From Alteromonas aquimaris (GTDB lineage: Bacteria; Pseudomonadota; Gammaproteobacteria; Enterobacterales; Alteromonadaceae): a DNA stretch of 48,063 nucleotides. The position numbers and the translations under genes are program-made. The notes under the pieces were generated by a model. That model ran no database searches, had not been told where the DNA came from, and saw only the letters and a list, made by a program, of their open reading frames with translations. Location: contig NZ_JAPFRD010000010.1 in NCBI RefSeq assembly GCF_026183695.1, positions 1 through 48,063 of the forward strand, given 5' to 3'. Below, piece after piece: positions 37,025 through 46,313 of this stretch; position 1 is the stretch's first letter, and each line of letters begins with the position of its first letter.

Positions 37025-37381
37025 CTAAAACGATGCCACTTTTTCACCTTCGGGCAGTTTGGCATTTAACATATCCGCAACGGAACTGGAAATAAGTTTA
37101 AAGTGTGAGTTGTGCACACGAGTTTCTACTGGCTCTTCAAAACTGATATGAGTAAAAACCATATCTTCACCACTTGACGTGACTTTAACTGAAAGTTGCT
37201 TATCTTTGCCTACCACCGGAATTTCTATACACAAAGGTTCATTATGTGTTTCAACATAATCTAACGCATCTCGACTCGAACTAAAAGCCGGCTTTTTTTC
37301 AGGGTGCAATTTCCAGTTGCTAGTTTGCTCCATTACCGCAATCAGGGTTTTGGCATGCTGTTCAGATATTTTAGCGGACAT
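37025..37381 (-). CDS. Hypothetical soluble protein (118 aa)
   Basis: A 118-aa cytoplasmic protein with no signal peptide or membrane segment. Amphipathic N-terminal helix, then alternating strands (KQLSVKVTSSGEDMVFTHISFEE) and a C-terminal helix. I recognise no family. AAGGAG lies six bases before ATG 37381, which makes the gene credible. It converges with dgkA, leaving 36 bases between them. Confidence 0.7.
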   Translation of the reverse strand: MSAKISEQHAKTLIAVMEQTSNWKLHPEKKPAFSSSRDALDYVETHNEPLCIEIPVVGKDKQLSVKVTSSGEDMVFTHISFEEPVETRVHNSHFKLISSSVADMLNAKLPEGEKVASF

Positions 37382-37626
37382 GTAAACTCCTTCGCTTTTA
37401 TCAAATGCGAATTCATACGCACAGTAACCACGAACGGTTCGAGTGGCGTCTTTAAATTAGTCTAAAATAAACATTCCATGCAGGATTAATTTGCAAGTTC
37501 TCGATATTGCACCATCCTTAGAAGACGTGCGTGTCGGTTAGCAGTGACGGCGTTTCACAGGGTACAAAAAGTAATGACCTGAAGTTGTGATACTAAAAAC
37601 AAACTTAGAATTAAGACAACATTAGC

Positions 37627-38904
37627 ATGAACGAAACCCTTTCTTCATCTGGAGAGACTGTTAAGCAAACCCTTACCAAGCGCTATCAACGGGTAAGGGA
37701 GATGACTTTGTGGCTGTGTAAGCCATTATTAATTGAAGATTACGGCTTACAAGCTGAAGCAGCTGTCTCACCACCGAAATGGCATTTGGCGCATACCACA
37801 TGGTTTTTCGAAACCTTCGTACTGAAAAAGTACGATACTAAATATAGCGTCTATCACCCTGAATTTGAGTTTCTTTTTAATTCTTATTATCAAGGAGTCG
37901 GCCCTCAATATTTAAGGCCAAACAGAGGGTTATTGTCTCGCCCCACGCTGGAGCAGGTTGAAGAGTACCGCCAGATAGTGGATGAAAGTATGCTTCGTTT
38001 ATTGGAAAACTGTGACGCGTCTGAGATCAGTGCGCTAGTGGAACTGGGCATTAATCATGAGCAACAACATCAGGAACTGCTGCTTACCGATATTAAATAC
38101 AGTTTTTCGTTCAATCCCCTGTTTCCAGTTTATGCAGACTTTCCTCTAGCTTCAAAGTATGAATCAGTGCCTTCGTTAAGATGGCAGGCATTTGAACAAT
38201 CGCTTTTTAGGCAGGGATTCTCTGGCCAGGGCTTCCACTTTGATAACGAAACGCCTGCTCATGAGGTGGTAGTCCAGCCCTTTCAAATGGCTAACCGGTT
38301 AATCACCAATCAGGAGTTTTTGCTGTTCATAGAAGATGGGGGCTATAGCAACCCACTTCTGTGGTTATCCGATGGTTGGCAAGTAGTGCAACAGTATAAC
38401 TGGTCAGCACCCCTTTATTGGAGGTGTATCGATGGTCAATGGTTTGAATATACCCTGCACGGACTTTCTGCCCTTATTGATGAACTGCCTGTAACACATG
38501 TCAGTTACTATGAAGCAGATGCTTTCGCCAGGTGGGCAGGGAAAATGCTGCCAACTGAGGCTCAGTGGGAATTCGCTCAATTTACTGTAAAGAACAGACA
38601 GCATCATTTACTTCTCCATACCGCTGAACCTGTCTTTCACCCGCAGGCAGCAAACTTATCTGACTCACTATCCCAACTGCTCGGAAGTTGTTGGGAATGG
38701 ACGCATTCGGCGTATTTACCTTATCCAGGTTATCGCCCCTTACCTGGCGCAGTAGGGGAGTACAACGGTAAATTTATGTGTAATCAGATGGTATTGAAAG
38801 GAGGCTCGTGTGTCACCCCAAGGGATCACATTCGCACGAGTTACCGCAACTTTTTTTATCCTAAAGATCGATGGCAATTTAGTGGTATCCGCCTCGTCGA
38901 ATAA
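37627..38904 (+). CDS. egtB: Ergothioneine biosynthesis sulfoxide synthase EgtB
   Basis: A 425-aa non-haem iron enzyme that joins trimethylhistidine (hercynine) to a thiol with oxygen. The N-terminal DinB-like domain carries the iron motif LGINHEQQHQELLLTDI (HxxxHxE) and an early His in PPKWHLAHTTWFFETF. The C-terminal formylglycine-generating-enzyme-like domain has FQMANRLITNQEFLLFI, HVSYYEADAFARWAG, LPTEAQWEFA, GSCWEWT and the closing GFRNFF-like YRNFFYPKDRWQFSGIRLV. egtD follows 24 bases downstream. Without egtA or egtC nearby it may use free cysteine. Confidence 0.93.
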   Translation: MNETLSSSGETVKQTLTKRYQRVREMTLWLCKPLLIEDYGLQAEAAVSPPKWHLAHTTWFFETFVLKKYDTKYSVYHPEFEFLFNSYYQGVGPQYLRPNRGLLSRPTLEQVEEYRQIVDESMLRLLENCDASEISALVELGINHEQQHQELLLTDIKYSFSFNPLFPVYADFPLASKYESVPSLRWQAFEQSLFRQGFSGQGFHFDNETPAHEVVVQPFQMANRLITNQEFLLFIEDGGYSNPLLWLSDGWQVVQQYNWSAPLYWRCIDGQWFEYTLHGLSALIDELPVTHVSYYEADAFARWAGKMLPTEAQWEFAQFTVKNRQHHLLLHTAEPVFHPQAANLSDSLSQLLGSCWEWTHSAYLPYPGYRPLPGAVGEYNGKFMCNQMVLKGGSCVTPRDHIRTSYRNFFYPKDRWQFSGIRLVE

Positions 38905-38928
38905 CATGTTACCTAATGTGAGAAGCCT

Positions 38929-39903
38929 ATGAAATCACAAGCAATGCTACCCGAGCCCACTATTGAGTTTTACGATCTGCATCCTTCGATGGGCGATATC
39001 CGCGCCGACGTCATTGCCGCCTTATCCTCATCTCCCAAAGTATTATCACCTAAATATTTTTACGATCAGAGAGGATCGCAACTGTTTGACCAGATATGTG
39101 AGTTACCCGAATACTATGTCACTCGCACAGAGATTGGATTACTTGAACAACATGGAGAAGAAATTGCAGGATTGATCGGAAAAAATGCAATCTTATTAGA
39201 ATTAGGCAGTGGTAGCAGCATTAAAATACGTACATTACTAAATGCTTTAAAACCAAAGGCTTATGTAGCGTTAGATATTTCAAAAGAGCATTTAATTAAT
39301 GCAGCAACCCTTTTAGCTGAAGATTTTGATTGGCTCGATGTCCACGCGGTTTGTGTAGATTTCTCCACGCCATGGCAGCTTCCCATCCCACTTGAGGGAA
39401 AACGCACCGCGTTTTTTCCCGGTTCCAGCATTGGCAATTTCACGCCTGATGAAGCGGCGCGTATTCTAACGCAACTTGGCCATTTAATAGGTAAAGGCGG
39501 TGATTTACTCATCGGTATTGATTTAAAAAAAGATGTGTCCACGTTGGAATCTGCTTACAACGATGCGCAAGGTATTACGGCGGCATTTAATAAAAATTTG
39601 CTAAGCCGTTTGAATCGCGAACTCGATGCTAATTTTGATTTAGGAGCGTTTCATCACGAATCGATTTGGAACGATGCTGAAAGCCGAATTGAAATGCATT
39701 TGTTTAGTGACACTGAGCAAATTGTGAGTGTCGATGGAGAATTATTTCGCTTCAGGGCAGGGGAGTCTATCCATACAGAAAATTCCTACAAATACACAGT
39801 AACGGACTTTTCGGATTTGGCTGCTAGTGCAGGCTTTAAATCGGTCAAGGTATGGCTGGATGATAACCAGTTATTTAGTATTCATCTGCTCAGGTTTAGG
39901 TAA
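38929..39903 (+). CDS. egtD: L-histidine N-alpha-methyltransferase EgtD
   Basis: A 324-aa SAM-dependent enzyme that trimethylates histidine to hercynine, the substrate of EgtB. The N-terminal LSSSPKVLSPKYFYDQRGSQLFDQICELPEYYVTRTE is the family signature. Next come the SAM motif LELGSGSSIKIRTLL, ALDISKEHL, FPGSSIGNFTPDEA and LLIGIDLKKD. The C-terminal part has FDLGAFHHESIWN and IHTENSYKYT, typical of EgtD. It forms an operon with egtB. Confidence 0.94.
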   Translation: MKSQAMLPEPTIEFYDLHPSMGDIRADVIAALSSSPKVLSPKYFYDQRGSQLFDQICELPEYYVTRTEIGLLEQHGEEIAGLIGKNAILLELGSGSSIKIRTLLNALKPKAYVALDISKEHLINAATLLAEDFDWLDVHAVCVDFSTPWQLPIPLEGKRTAFFPGSSIGNFTPDEAARILTQLGHLIGKGGDLLIGIDLKKDVSTLESAYNDAQGITAAFNKNLLSRLNRELDANFDLGAFHHESIWNDAESRIEMHLFSDTEQIVSVDGELFRFRAGESIHTENSYKYTVTDFSDLAASAGFKSVKVWLDDNQLFSIHLLRFR

Positions 39904-40001
39904 ACAGCGCGAAAAGTTAATTCCAACACGATTTTTGAAGCTTTTTAAATATAAGTACCGTAACGACTTGATATCAACAGATTTTAACAGTGGAAAGTAT
40001 T

Positions 40002-40991
40002 ATGAGTACAAAGTCAGGTAGTAATGCTAATTCAGCGGCCGAGTTTTCACCTAAGGCGTGGTGGCGGATAGGTAAGCGAACATACCAAAAGATGCAGGAA
40101 GATAATTTATCTTTGATTGCTGCCGGAGTCGGTTTTTACTTTCTATTAGCCATATTTCCTTTTCTGGCGGGCTTGATCTCACTTTATGGGCTGGTCGTTA
40201 CCCCCGATCAACTCGATCAGCATATGACCTATTTAATAAATTTTGTTCCCCAACAAAGTAGGTATATTCTTGAAGAACAGTTATCTCATCTGATCGCAAA
40301 CTCATCTCAGGCATTAGGGACCGGCGCCGTGGTAAGCTTCATTCTTACAATATGGAGCAGCAGTAAGGGAGCCAATGCACTAATTACCGCGTGCAACATT
40401 ACTTATTCTGAAAGTGAAGGGCGCAGTTTTATTGGCTCTATCATTGCGAGAATGGTGTTGACGGTTGCCATTATTATTGCAGTGATTGTCGCGCTCATCT
40501 GTATTACGGTTTTACCAAAGTTGATCACTATTATTTCCGGGTACTCGTTATCAAGCCAGGGCGCAAACTGGATCACCTGGCCTATTTTACTAATACTATT
40601 TAATACTGGGTTGGCAGCCTTATACCGTTATAGCCCACATAGAGCTAACCCCAAATGGCGCTGGGTCACTCCTGGTTCGGTAGTCGCGACCGTTTTTTGG
40701 ATTATCTTTTCTTTTGCTTTCTCATATTACCTACGGGAATTCGCGTCTTATAACAAAACGTACGGATCGGTAGGTGGCATAATTATTTTACTAATGTGGT
40801 TTTATCTAAGCGCGTACATCATTCTGTTAGGGGCAGAATTGAATGCAGCGATGGAATACCAAACAGAAAAAGACAGCACTACGGGAAAACCTGCACCAAA
40901 AGGAGAGCGGGGGGCCTATGTTGCCGATCATTCACCCACCGATAAAGAAGTTCCCCCTACCGAGGATACCAAAATACATAATGCTCAGTAA
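40002..40991 (+). CDS. YihY/BrkB family inner-membrane protein
   Basis: A 329-aa protein with about six membrane helices. YihY family marks are DNLSLIAAGVGFYFLLAIFPFLAGLISLYGLV near the start and YGSVGGIIILLMWFYLSAYIILLGAELNA at the end of the membrane part, followed by a polar tail of about 45 residues. It was once mis-called ribonuclease BN. The function is unknown; envelope roles are proposed. ATG 40002 is chosen over GTG 39990 because GGAAAG lies at the right distance. A bidirectional terminator follows directly. Confidence 0.88.
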   Translation: MSTKSGSNANSAAEFSPKAWWRIGKRTYQKMQEDNLSLIAAGVGFYFLLAIFPFLAGLISLYGLVVTPDQLDQHMTYLINFVPQQSRYILEEQLSHLIANSSQALGTGAVVSFILTIWSSSKGANALITACNITYSESEGRSFIGSIIARMVLTVAIIIAVIVALICITVLPKLITIISGYSLSSQGANWITWPILLILFNTGLAALYRYSPHRANPKWRWVTPGSVVATVFWIIFSFAFSYYLREFASYNKTYGSVGGIIILLMWFYLSAYIILLGAELNAAMEYQTEKDSTTGKPAPKGERGAYVADHSPTDKEVPPTEDTKIHNAQ

Positions 40992-40995
40992 TTAA

Positions 40996-41020
40996 AAAGG
41001 GGCGCTTTAGTCGCCCCTTT
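40996..41020. terminator. Bidirectional rho-independent terminator
   Basis: AAAGGGGCG (40996-41004) pairs perfectly with CGCCCCTTT (41012-41020) around a seven-base loop, with A and T runs outside. It lies between the convergent YihY and leucine-rich-repeat genes and can serve both. Confidence 0.92.
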
Positions 41021-41027
41021 ACCGTTT

Positions 41028-42752
41028 TTATGGATGGTCATCATCGTAAACAAGATTGGGATAGGTGTTGACGAGTACATCTAGTTCACTTTCCGCTGCA
41101 GCCGTAAACTCGTTTTGTAATAAGTCAATTGTTGCCAGCGTATTACTGATACTGGAAAGTCCATTAGGTACCGCGGTTAAGTTATTGTTGGATAAAAGCA
41201 ACGTAGAAAGCCCTGAATTGTTAGACACATCTATCGCATTTAGTAGGTTATCCTTAATACTTAGGTAGTTCAGCTGTGTGTTAGTGGCTACATCGATAGC
41301 CGTTAACCCGTTGCCGTCAAGAGTTAGCGTAGTAAGTGCAGCATTGGCACTGACGTCAACGTTGGTAAAGCTGTTGTCTTTCAGATTAAGTACCGTAAGT
41401 GCGGTATTTGCCGATGTATCAAGCGCAGAAAAATTATTGTCAGGCAAATCAAGCGTGGTTAACGCCGTATTACTTCGCAAATCGATGTTGTTTAGCCTAT
41501 TTCCAGAAAGTTTGAGTTCGACCAATTTAAGATTATTTGATACATCAACCGTAGCGCCTGCATCACCGAGATTGTTGGTACTGGCACTTAAACTTCTCAA
41601 ATCCGTGTTATTGGATACATCCAAACTGCTTAGATTATTCCCCGATAAATAGAGTGTTTTAAGTGACGTATTGGTAGATAAATCTATCTCTGACAGGTTG
41701 TTGGCACCCGCGTGGAGAAAGGTGAGGGCAGTATGAGGCGTAATATCCAAGACACTTAAATTGTTGTTTGAGACGGATAAATCGATAAGGTTTTCGTTAC
41801 GCGTAAGCTCAATTTCAGCTAAATTGTTGTAGCTTAAATTAAGTACTTCAAGGCGAATATTTGAAGCTAAATCAATACTGGGTAGTTGGTTTTCATAGGC
41901 TTTTAAACTTTTCAGAGTATGCACGCGCGAAACATTGAGAGAGGTGAGGGCGTTTGACCACGCATTGACACTTTGCAACCGACGGTTATTCGATAAGTCT
42001 AAGGAGGTTAACGAATTCGATTCAATATTTAGTTCTACTAGTGATGAAAACGCGGCAATTCCGGTTACATCCTCTATTTGTCTACCTGAACAGTTTATGA
42101 CTGTTACATCCTGCGCGTAAGTTTCTTCAATCGTTTCCTCCAGGCACAGTTTAAATCTGAAATCAGCCACGGCCTCAATCGCTGCTGCAGTGGTAAGTTT
42201 ATCTTCACAGGTCACGATGACATTAGAGATATCTTCTACAGCCTTTTGTTCGCCGTTTTCAATAGTGCAGTTTTGACTGTCAGGTTGAGATGTAATTGTA
42301 ATTTTAAAATCGGAATACTGGTTAACAGCGAACTCAAATTCGCCGTCTTCGGTAAGCTTTTCTGTTTTGCTATCTAGCTTTAACGCAATTTCACCGTCTA
42401 ATCCAGTAACCGTTCCGGAAACCCTAATTTGAACAGGGTCAAATCGAGCTGTTACTGTGCAGGCACTTCTTATCGGACCCGTTGTAAATTGGGAACCATC
42501 CAGAGTGCCACCACAACCATTAACACTTTTAATTAAAAAGCCGTCCTCAGGCGTGACGGTAAAGGTAGTGGATGCGCCGGTAAGAACGTTAGCTGTGCCT
42601 GGAGAAATTGTACCGCCTTCTGATGCGGTGGCCGTGACTGTAAAGTTTGTGGGTTCTGGCTCAGGTTCAGGTGCATCAGAACCGCCGCCTCCGCACGCTG
42701 TGAGTAAAAGAGAAGATGGTATTAAAAAGAGTAGATTGCGTTCCATGAACAT
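41028..42752 (-). CDS. Leucine-rich-repeat lipoprotein with InlB-like B repeat
   Basis: A 574-aa surface lipoprotein. The signal ends in lipobox LLTAC followed by GGGGSD and an acidic linker (DAPEPEPEPE). Residues about 37-108 look like a divergent InlB B-repeat/bacterial repeat domain (TVTATASEGGTISPG to ARFDP). A second beta domain (110-180) precedes roughly 17 leucine-rich repeats with a 21-residue period (LxxLxLxxNxLxxLDLSxNxx), from about 205 to 560. This resembles internalin-type adhesive proteins. GGAG precedes the first ATG; the third residue Met is an alternative start. It lies between the terminator and the dif site. Confidence 0.85.
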   Translation of the reverse strand: MFMERNLLFLIPSSLLLTACGGGGSDAPEPEPEPTNFTVTATASEGGTISPGTANVLTGASTTFTVTPEDGFLIKSVNGCGGTLDGSQFTTGPIRSACTVTARFDPVQIRVSGTVTGLDGEIALKLDSKTEKLTEDGEFEFAVNQYSDFKITITSQPDSQNCTIENGEQKAVEDISNVIVTCEDKLTTAAAIEAVADFRFKLCLEETIEETYAQDVTVINCSGRQIEDVTGIAAFSSLVELNIESNSLTSLDLSNNRRLQSVNAWSNALTSLNVSRVHTLKSLKAYENQLPSIDLASNIRLEVLNLSYNNLAEIELTRNENLIDLSVSNNNLSVLDITPHTALTFLHAGANNLSEIDLSTNTSLKTLYLSGNNLSSLDVSNNTDLRSLSASTNNLGDAGATVDVSNNLKLVELKLSGNRLNNIDLRSNTALTTLDLPDNNFSALDTSANTALTVLNLKDNSFTNVDVSANAALTTLTLDGNGLTAIDVATNTQLNYLSIKDNLLNAIDVSNNSGLSTLLLSNNNLTAVPNGLSSISNTLATIDLLQNEFTAAAESELDVLVNTYPNLVYDDDHP

Positions 42753-42876
42753 AAGGCTCCAAGTTATTAGAGTAATAGCTTACTAACGATGGTTACTCAT
42801 CTTGAATAATTCTGGATTACATTTATTTGTGTATAGCGTATCTGCAACCACAGTGAAGAAATAACAGATAGCAGAG

Positions 42877-43065
42877 TTAGAAGATGAACGTTATCAGCAA
42901 TACGACAGCCAGATAACTGACCGCCACGAAATAATTAATATCAGCCATTAACTTCCTAAGTTCAATAACCACCAAAAAAAGGCCAATGGATAACCATAAG
43001 TCAGGTGTTGCAAGTAGAGCGATCCAATCAAACTTCTCAGTGCGGTTAGGACGTGAAACTGCCAA
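42877..43065 (-). CDS. Small membrane protein candidate (62 aa)
   Basis: The frame predicts two hydrophobic segments (about 22-38 and 42-61). It must begin at TTG 43065 or inside, since a stop lies six bases upstream, and no Shine-Dalgarno sequence is seen. It may be chance hydrophobic reading in AT-rich DNA. It is 77 bases from dif. Confidence 0.3.
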   Translation of the reverse strand: MAVSRPNRTEKFDWIALLATPDLWLSIGLFLVVIELRKLMADINYFVAVSYLAVVLLITFIF

Positions 43066-43694
43066 ACATCACGAGAGGTAGAGATACTCTTATACTAATT
43101 TTACAACGCCCATCAGTCAGGATACTTTAATAAAATAGTCTATTTAACATAATATACATTATGCGCAATTAACTATAAGGTAGATGAGGCCGCTCTTGTG
43201 GCCGATTGCAATACTATATAGCCCCGACATTTGCACACAGTTCGTCATCAGACGGTTCCAGCTCTATTTAAACCGTTGGCGTTGGATGTTTTTTGACTTT
43301 TAAATACCGTTTATGAATTTCAGAGGAATTCGTACATAGCTCTGCTATATAGAATCTTAACTTGTGGCGTGTGCTATGGTTGACTGACCCTTTCAGTCAT
43401 TACTGAGGTTCTTATAAAGTTTTGTCGTGCACAATCTCAAACCGAATCGGCAGTTGTCTTCTAGATAAATCTCAATAGACCCTGATTCTAATTTGTAAGT
43501 CTCGTGAAGTGAAATCCGAGCCTTCAACAATGAATGCGTTTATATTTAAATACGCGTCCTGTATTCGAATATGCCACTTCTGGCTTCATTCCGTATCGAA
43601 TAAACCTTTCGTCTATTGCTCGCCTTTACGTGGTTAGACTTCGCTTTCTGCTATGTATCATCATCACCGTTCCTTTATAAGCTTGCCTAAAATG
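43066..43694. other. Gene-free region around dif
   Basis: About 630 bases without a convincing ORF. It holds the dif site (43142-43169) and a short hairpin TGACTGA/TCAGTCA (43381-43387 with 43393-43399). The rest shows no recognised element. Confidence 0.5.
43142..43169 (-). other. dif: Chromosome dimer resolution site dif
   Basis: On the minus strand the site reads XerC arm ATTGCGCATAA (43159-43169), centre TGTATA (43153-43158) and XerD arm TTATGTTAAAT (43142-43152). It matches the 28-bp E. coli dif at 26 positions; only the two outermost XerC-arm bases differ, which vary among gammaproteobacteria. XerCD recombine chromosome dimers here at division, activated by FtsK. KOPS octamers in the window point toward it (10 of 11 on the left, 1 of 1 on the right). 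This marks the replication terminus. Confidence 0.95.
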
Positions 43695-44144
43695 CTATTT
43701 CTCGGTGGCAGTAAAAATTGGCATGGCGTCCAATGGTGCTACGAATCCTATATATAAAACACATTGCTCACCTTTATGACAATATGCTGAATGAGGTAAT
43801 TTAGCTGGTCCATATACATATTCGCCAGCGTTTACGGTTAGTTTTTCGTGATTGTCATATTTCACTTCTAACGTACCTGCCACCAATACCATCCTCTCCT
43901 GAGATGTATGTAAATGACGAGGTATTTTAAAATCGCCAGGAACTTTAAAGTAAATGTCTAAATTAGGTGCAGTCGGTTTCCCACGTAGTATGGAGATTTC
44001 ACATCCTTCTGGTATAAAATCAGGACAAGGCATCCATTCGAGTGCTTTATTTTCATGAGCGATAACTAATGGCTTTTCGCTAGCATTAACGTATCCACAG
44101 AGGAATAAGATAGCTAAGGTTAAGTTTAATGAAATATTTCGCAT
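43695..44144 (-). CDS. Exported cupin-domain protein
   Basis: A 149-aa protein with a cleavable signal peptide (about residues 1-22, ending in VNA). The mature part is a single cupin barrel: motif 1 around PRHLHTSQERMVLVAGTLEV (His pair and Glu) and motif 2 around GEYVYGPAKLPHSAYC (His). Extra Cys (about 40, 49, 122, 128) suggest disulfides in the periplasm. Such secreted cupins are often of unknown substrate. It is a single gene, right of dif. Confidence 0.82.
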   Translation of the reverse strand: MRNISLNLTLAILFLCGYVNASEKPLVIAHENKALEWMPCPDFIPEGCEISILRGKPTAPNLDIYFKVPGDFKIPRHLHTSQERMVLVAGTLEVKYDNHEKLTVNAGEYVYGPAKLPHSAYCHKGEQCVLYIGFVAPLDAMPIFTATEK

Positions 44145-44352
44145 TTTATATATATCTCTTTTTTGGCGGACAAACTGAATTTTAATTTTTACAAAGTCTG
44201 ACTAATAAGAGTGTCAAATGCAGAGGGACAATTTTATCTGAATTGGGCATGACTGTGTGTTTACTGATTTTAGTGCAGTATGCTGTTTTCGCCAATTTTA
44301 AACTACGGATGTCTTTCAAAAATTCTTCAAAAATTTTCAGAAGTAGCAGTTT

Positions 44353-45231
44353 TCATTTTTGTTGTGACCCTGAATTTATATTGAGATACGTAGCGGTTAA
44401 TAGGATCAGTAAAATTCCTGTTAGCTGTACAATGGTCAATTCTTCTTTAAAGATAACCACACTAAATATGGTTGCGATAATAGGTTCAATCATCGCAATT
44501 ATTGAGGCATTAAGAGGCTTGGTATTCTTGAGACCTGAAAAGTATAAAATAAACGACAATCCACCACCGATCACGCCTAGCAAGATGAAAAGGTGTAACG
44601 ATGAAGCGCTCCAGACTGACTGCAAATTCTGGGCATCCACCATGAACCAAAGTATGCCTATCAATATACCAAAAGCGATGAGTAAAATGGGAGTTGCTGA
44701 GCCTGATTGCGACGCGTATTTGAAGCCGAATATAAAGATGGCGTATGATACGCCGGCCGCTAAGCCGGCTGACAGTCCTATAATACTGAATTTACTAGCA
44801 TCAAGTTGGTAACTCTGGGTGAGCAAAACGATTCCAGCTATTATCAGTAGCAGAGCAAACCATTTTCCCAGTGTGCTTCGTTCAATGCCAATAGCTATTG
44901 AGATTACAAAGACAAAAACGGGAGCGCAGTACATTAATGTGGCAGCTATTGCGACATTAGTTTCAGCAATGCTAATAAAATAAAAGGTGAAATTTCCAGC
45001 TACACCTAAGCCTGCAATGAAGGAGCCCACTAATACTTTTCGGTCTAACCAAGTATGGCCAGTTGGATTAAAAAACAAACAAAACAGGATCAAGGCAAAA
45101 CCGATGGCTCCTCGGTAGAATGCTATTAGATAAGGATCCCATCCTTCACTCAATAGGATTGAGCTGATGCCCCCCGATATCCCCCACCCTATGGCGGCTA
45201 AAAGAACGAAGAGTACTCCTTTAAACCTCAT
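44353..45231 (-). CDS. EamA family (DMT) transporter
   Basis: A 292-aa protein with ten membrane helices in two EamA repeats (GVLFVLLAAIGWGISGGISSILL at the start; IIGLSAGLAAGVSYAIFIFGFKYA at the second repeat, and ASIIAMIEPIIATIFSVVIFKEELTIVQLTGILLI near the end). It exports or imports small metabolites; the substrate is unknown. ATG 45231 (MRFKG) with GGTGA upstream fits the usual N-terminus; an 18-residue longer form from ATG 45285 is possible. Confidence 0.88.
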   Translation of the reverse strand: MRFKGVLFVLLAAIGWGISGGISSILLSEGWDPYLIAFYRGAIGFALILFCLFFNPTGHTWLDRKVLVGSFIAGLGVAGNFTFYFISIAETNVAIAATLMYCAPVFVFVISIAIGIERSTLGKWFALLLIIAGIVLLTQSYQLDASKFSIIGLSAGLAAGVSYAIFIFGFKYASQSGSATPILLIAFGILIGILWFMVDAQNLQSVWSASSLHLFILLGVIGGGLSFILYFSGLKNTKPLNASIIAMIEPIIATIFSVVIFKEELTIVQLTGILLILLTATYLNINSGSQQK

Positions 45232-45653
45232 ATGTATCACCGGCAGTGCTTGGTAAGAAGGTAAGTGATGTGTATGTATAAGCACTGCTGCTCTGTCAGA
45301 TCATTTTGACTCACCAGTAATTCTAACCTTCAGAATAGGATCTGGACGCGCGTGGTATTAGTATACAAGCTGAGGATTGGGCTTAATTTGCAATTTATTG
45401 GGTGGCTATATCTTTGACGAGCCCTATCGTTTATTTTGCTGGCGCAACCTGCGCTTGTTTCTGCCTGCATGATGGCTTAGATAGGTCGAGTCTTTATTTA
45501 TCTATTTATGAGTTTCCCCTCCCCTTTTCTAAAAGCCTATGCACACTCTTATCACTGGGGAATAGAAGGATATGGAAGCGATCTAATTATCCACATGGCT
45601 AATATAAAGCTGTAATCGCATATAAAATTTTTCTTTTGAAAGAGGATTTATTT

Positions 45654-46313
45654 ATGATGGGTTTAGGAACAAAGAGTTTAGTGGCATATCAACTTTTCAG
45701 AATGCTTAAACAAAAAACGCGTAAAGTGGAACAAGCGGTTGCCTCAGAGCCGCTATCGGTTGCCACTCAGCCCCCCTCTTTAACGGCTTTGACGGCCACG
45801 GCCTATTCTGTTTCAAAGTTAACGAAGTACGAGCAACTACAACGTTTTCTGTTTAAGGCGACGATCAGCACAGCAATAGCAGGTTTGATTAGTTCAAGTA
45901 TTCAAGCACTTACAAACCGAAAGCGGGATGACGATGATCGTGTTATTGATGCCGCCAATGAAGTGGTAGACGGCCCGGCCGACAATGCAGCCGCTATCGC
46001 TGCGGTAAGTGGGACTATTCCTAACGCCTCAGGCCCATTATTAGCTGCATCAGCTGCTGGTTATGCAGCGTCAGCAATACTGGATAAGTCAAAAAAACGT
46101 AGAGGCTCCAGCCGGCTGTCAAAAGTATTAATCGGCGGATGTATTGGCTTTGCTGCTGCTCATCTTGTGAAAAAACTAGAGTCTCCCGTGAGTCAACAGC
46201 TTGATAATCGCCCCCAAGAAGATGTTGATGACTTTAACCCGGACAAACCCTATATACCCAAAAAGATGGAACCGATATTAGATAGCTGGGGAGGTCCTTC
46301 TCAAGGTCATTAG
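45654..46313 (+). CDS. Hypothetical membrane-associated protein (219 aa)
   Basis: The protein begins with a basic stretch and has three Gly/Ala-rich hydrophobic patches (about 78-94, 126-145 and 165-180 of the ATG 45654 form) that may be membrane segments, and a polar, proline-rich tail (DFNPDKPYIPKKMEPILDSW). A run of Asp in KRDDDDRVID lies between the first two. No family is recognised. AGAGGA is seven bases before ATG 45654, so I prefer it to TTG 45636. Confidence 0.65.
   Translation: MMGLGTKSLVAYQLFRMLKQKTRKVEQAVASEPLSVATQPPSLTALTATAYSVSKLTKYEQLQRFLFKATISTAIAGLISSSIQALTNRKRDDDDRVIDAANEVVDGPADNAAAIAAVSGTIPNASGPLLAASAAGYAASAILDKSKKRRGSSRLSKVLIGGCIGFAAAHLVKKLESPVSQQLDNRPQEDVDDFNPDKPYIPKKMEPILDSWGGPSQGH

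Noticed and set aside
43381..43399. Hairpin TGACTGA/TCAGTCA as a terminator
   Set aside because: No T run follows and no gene ends there.
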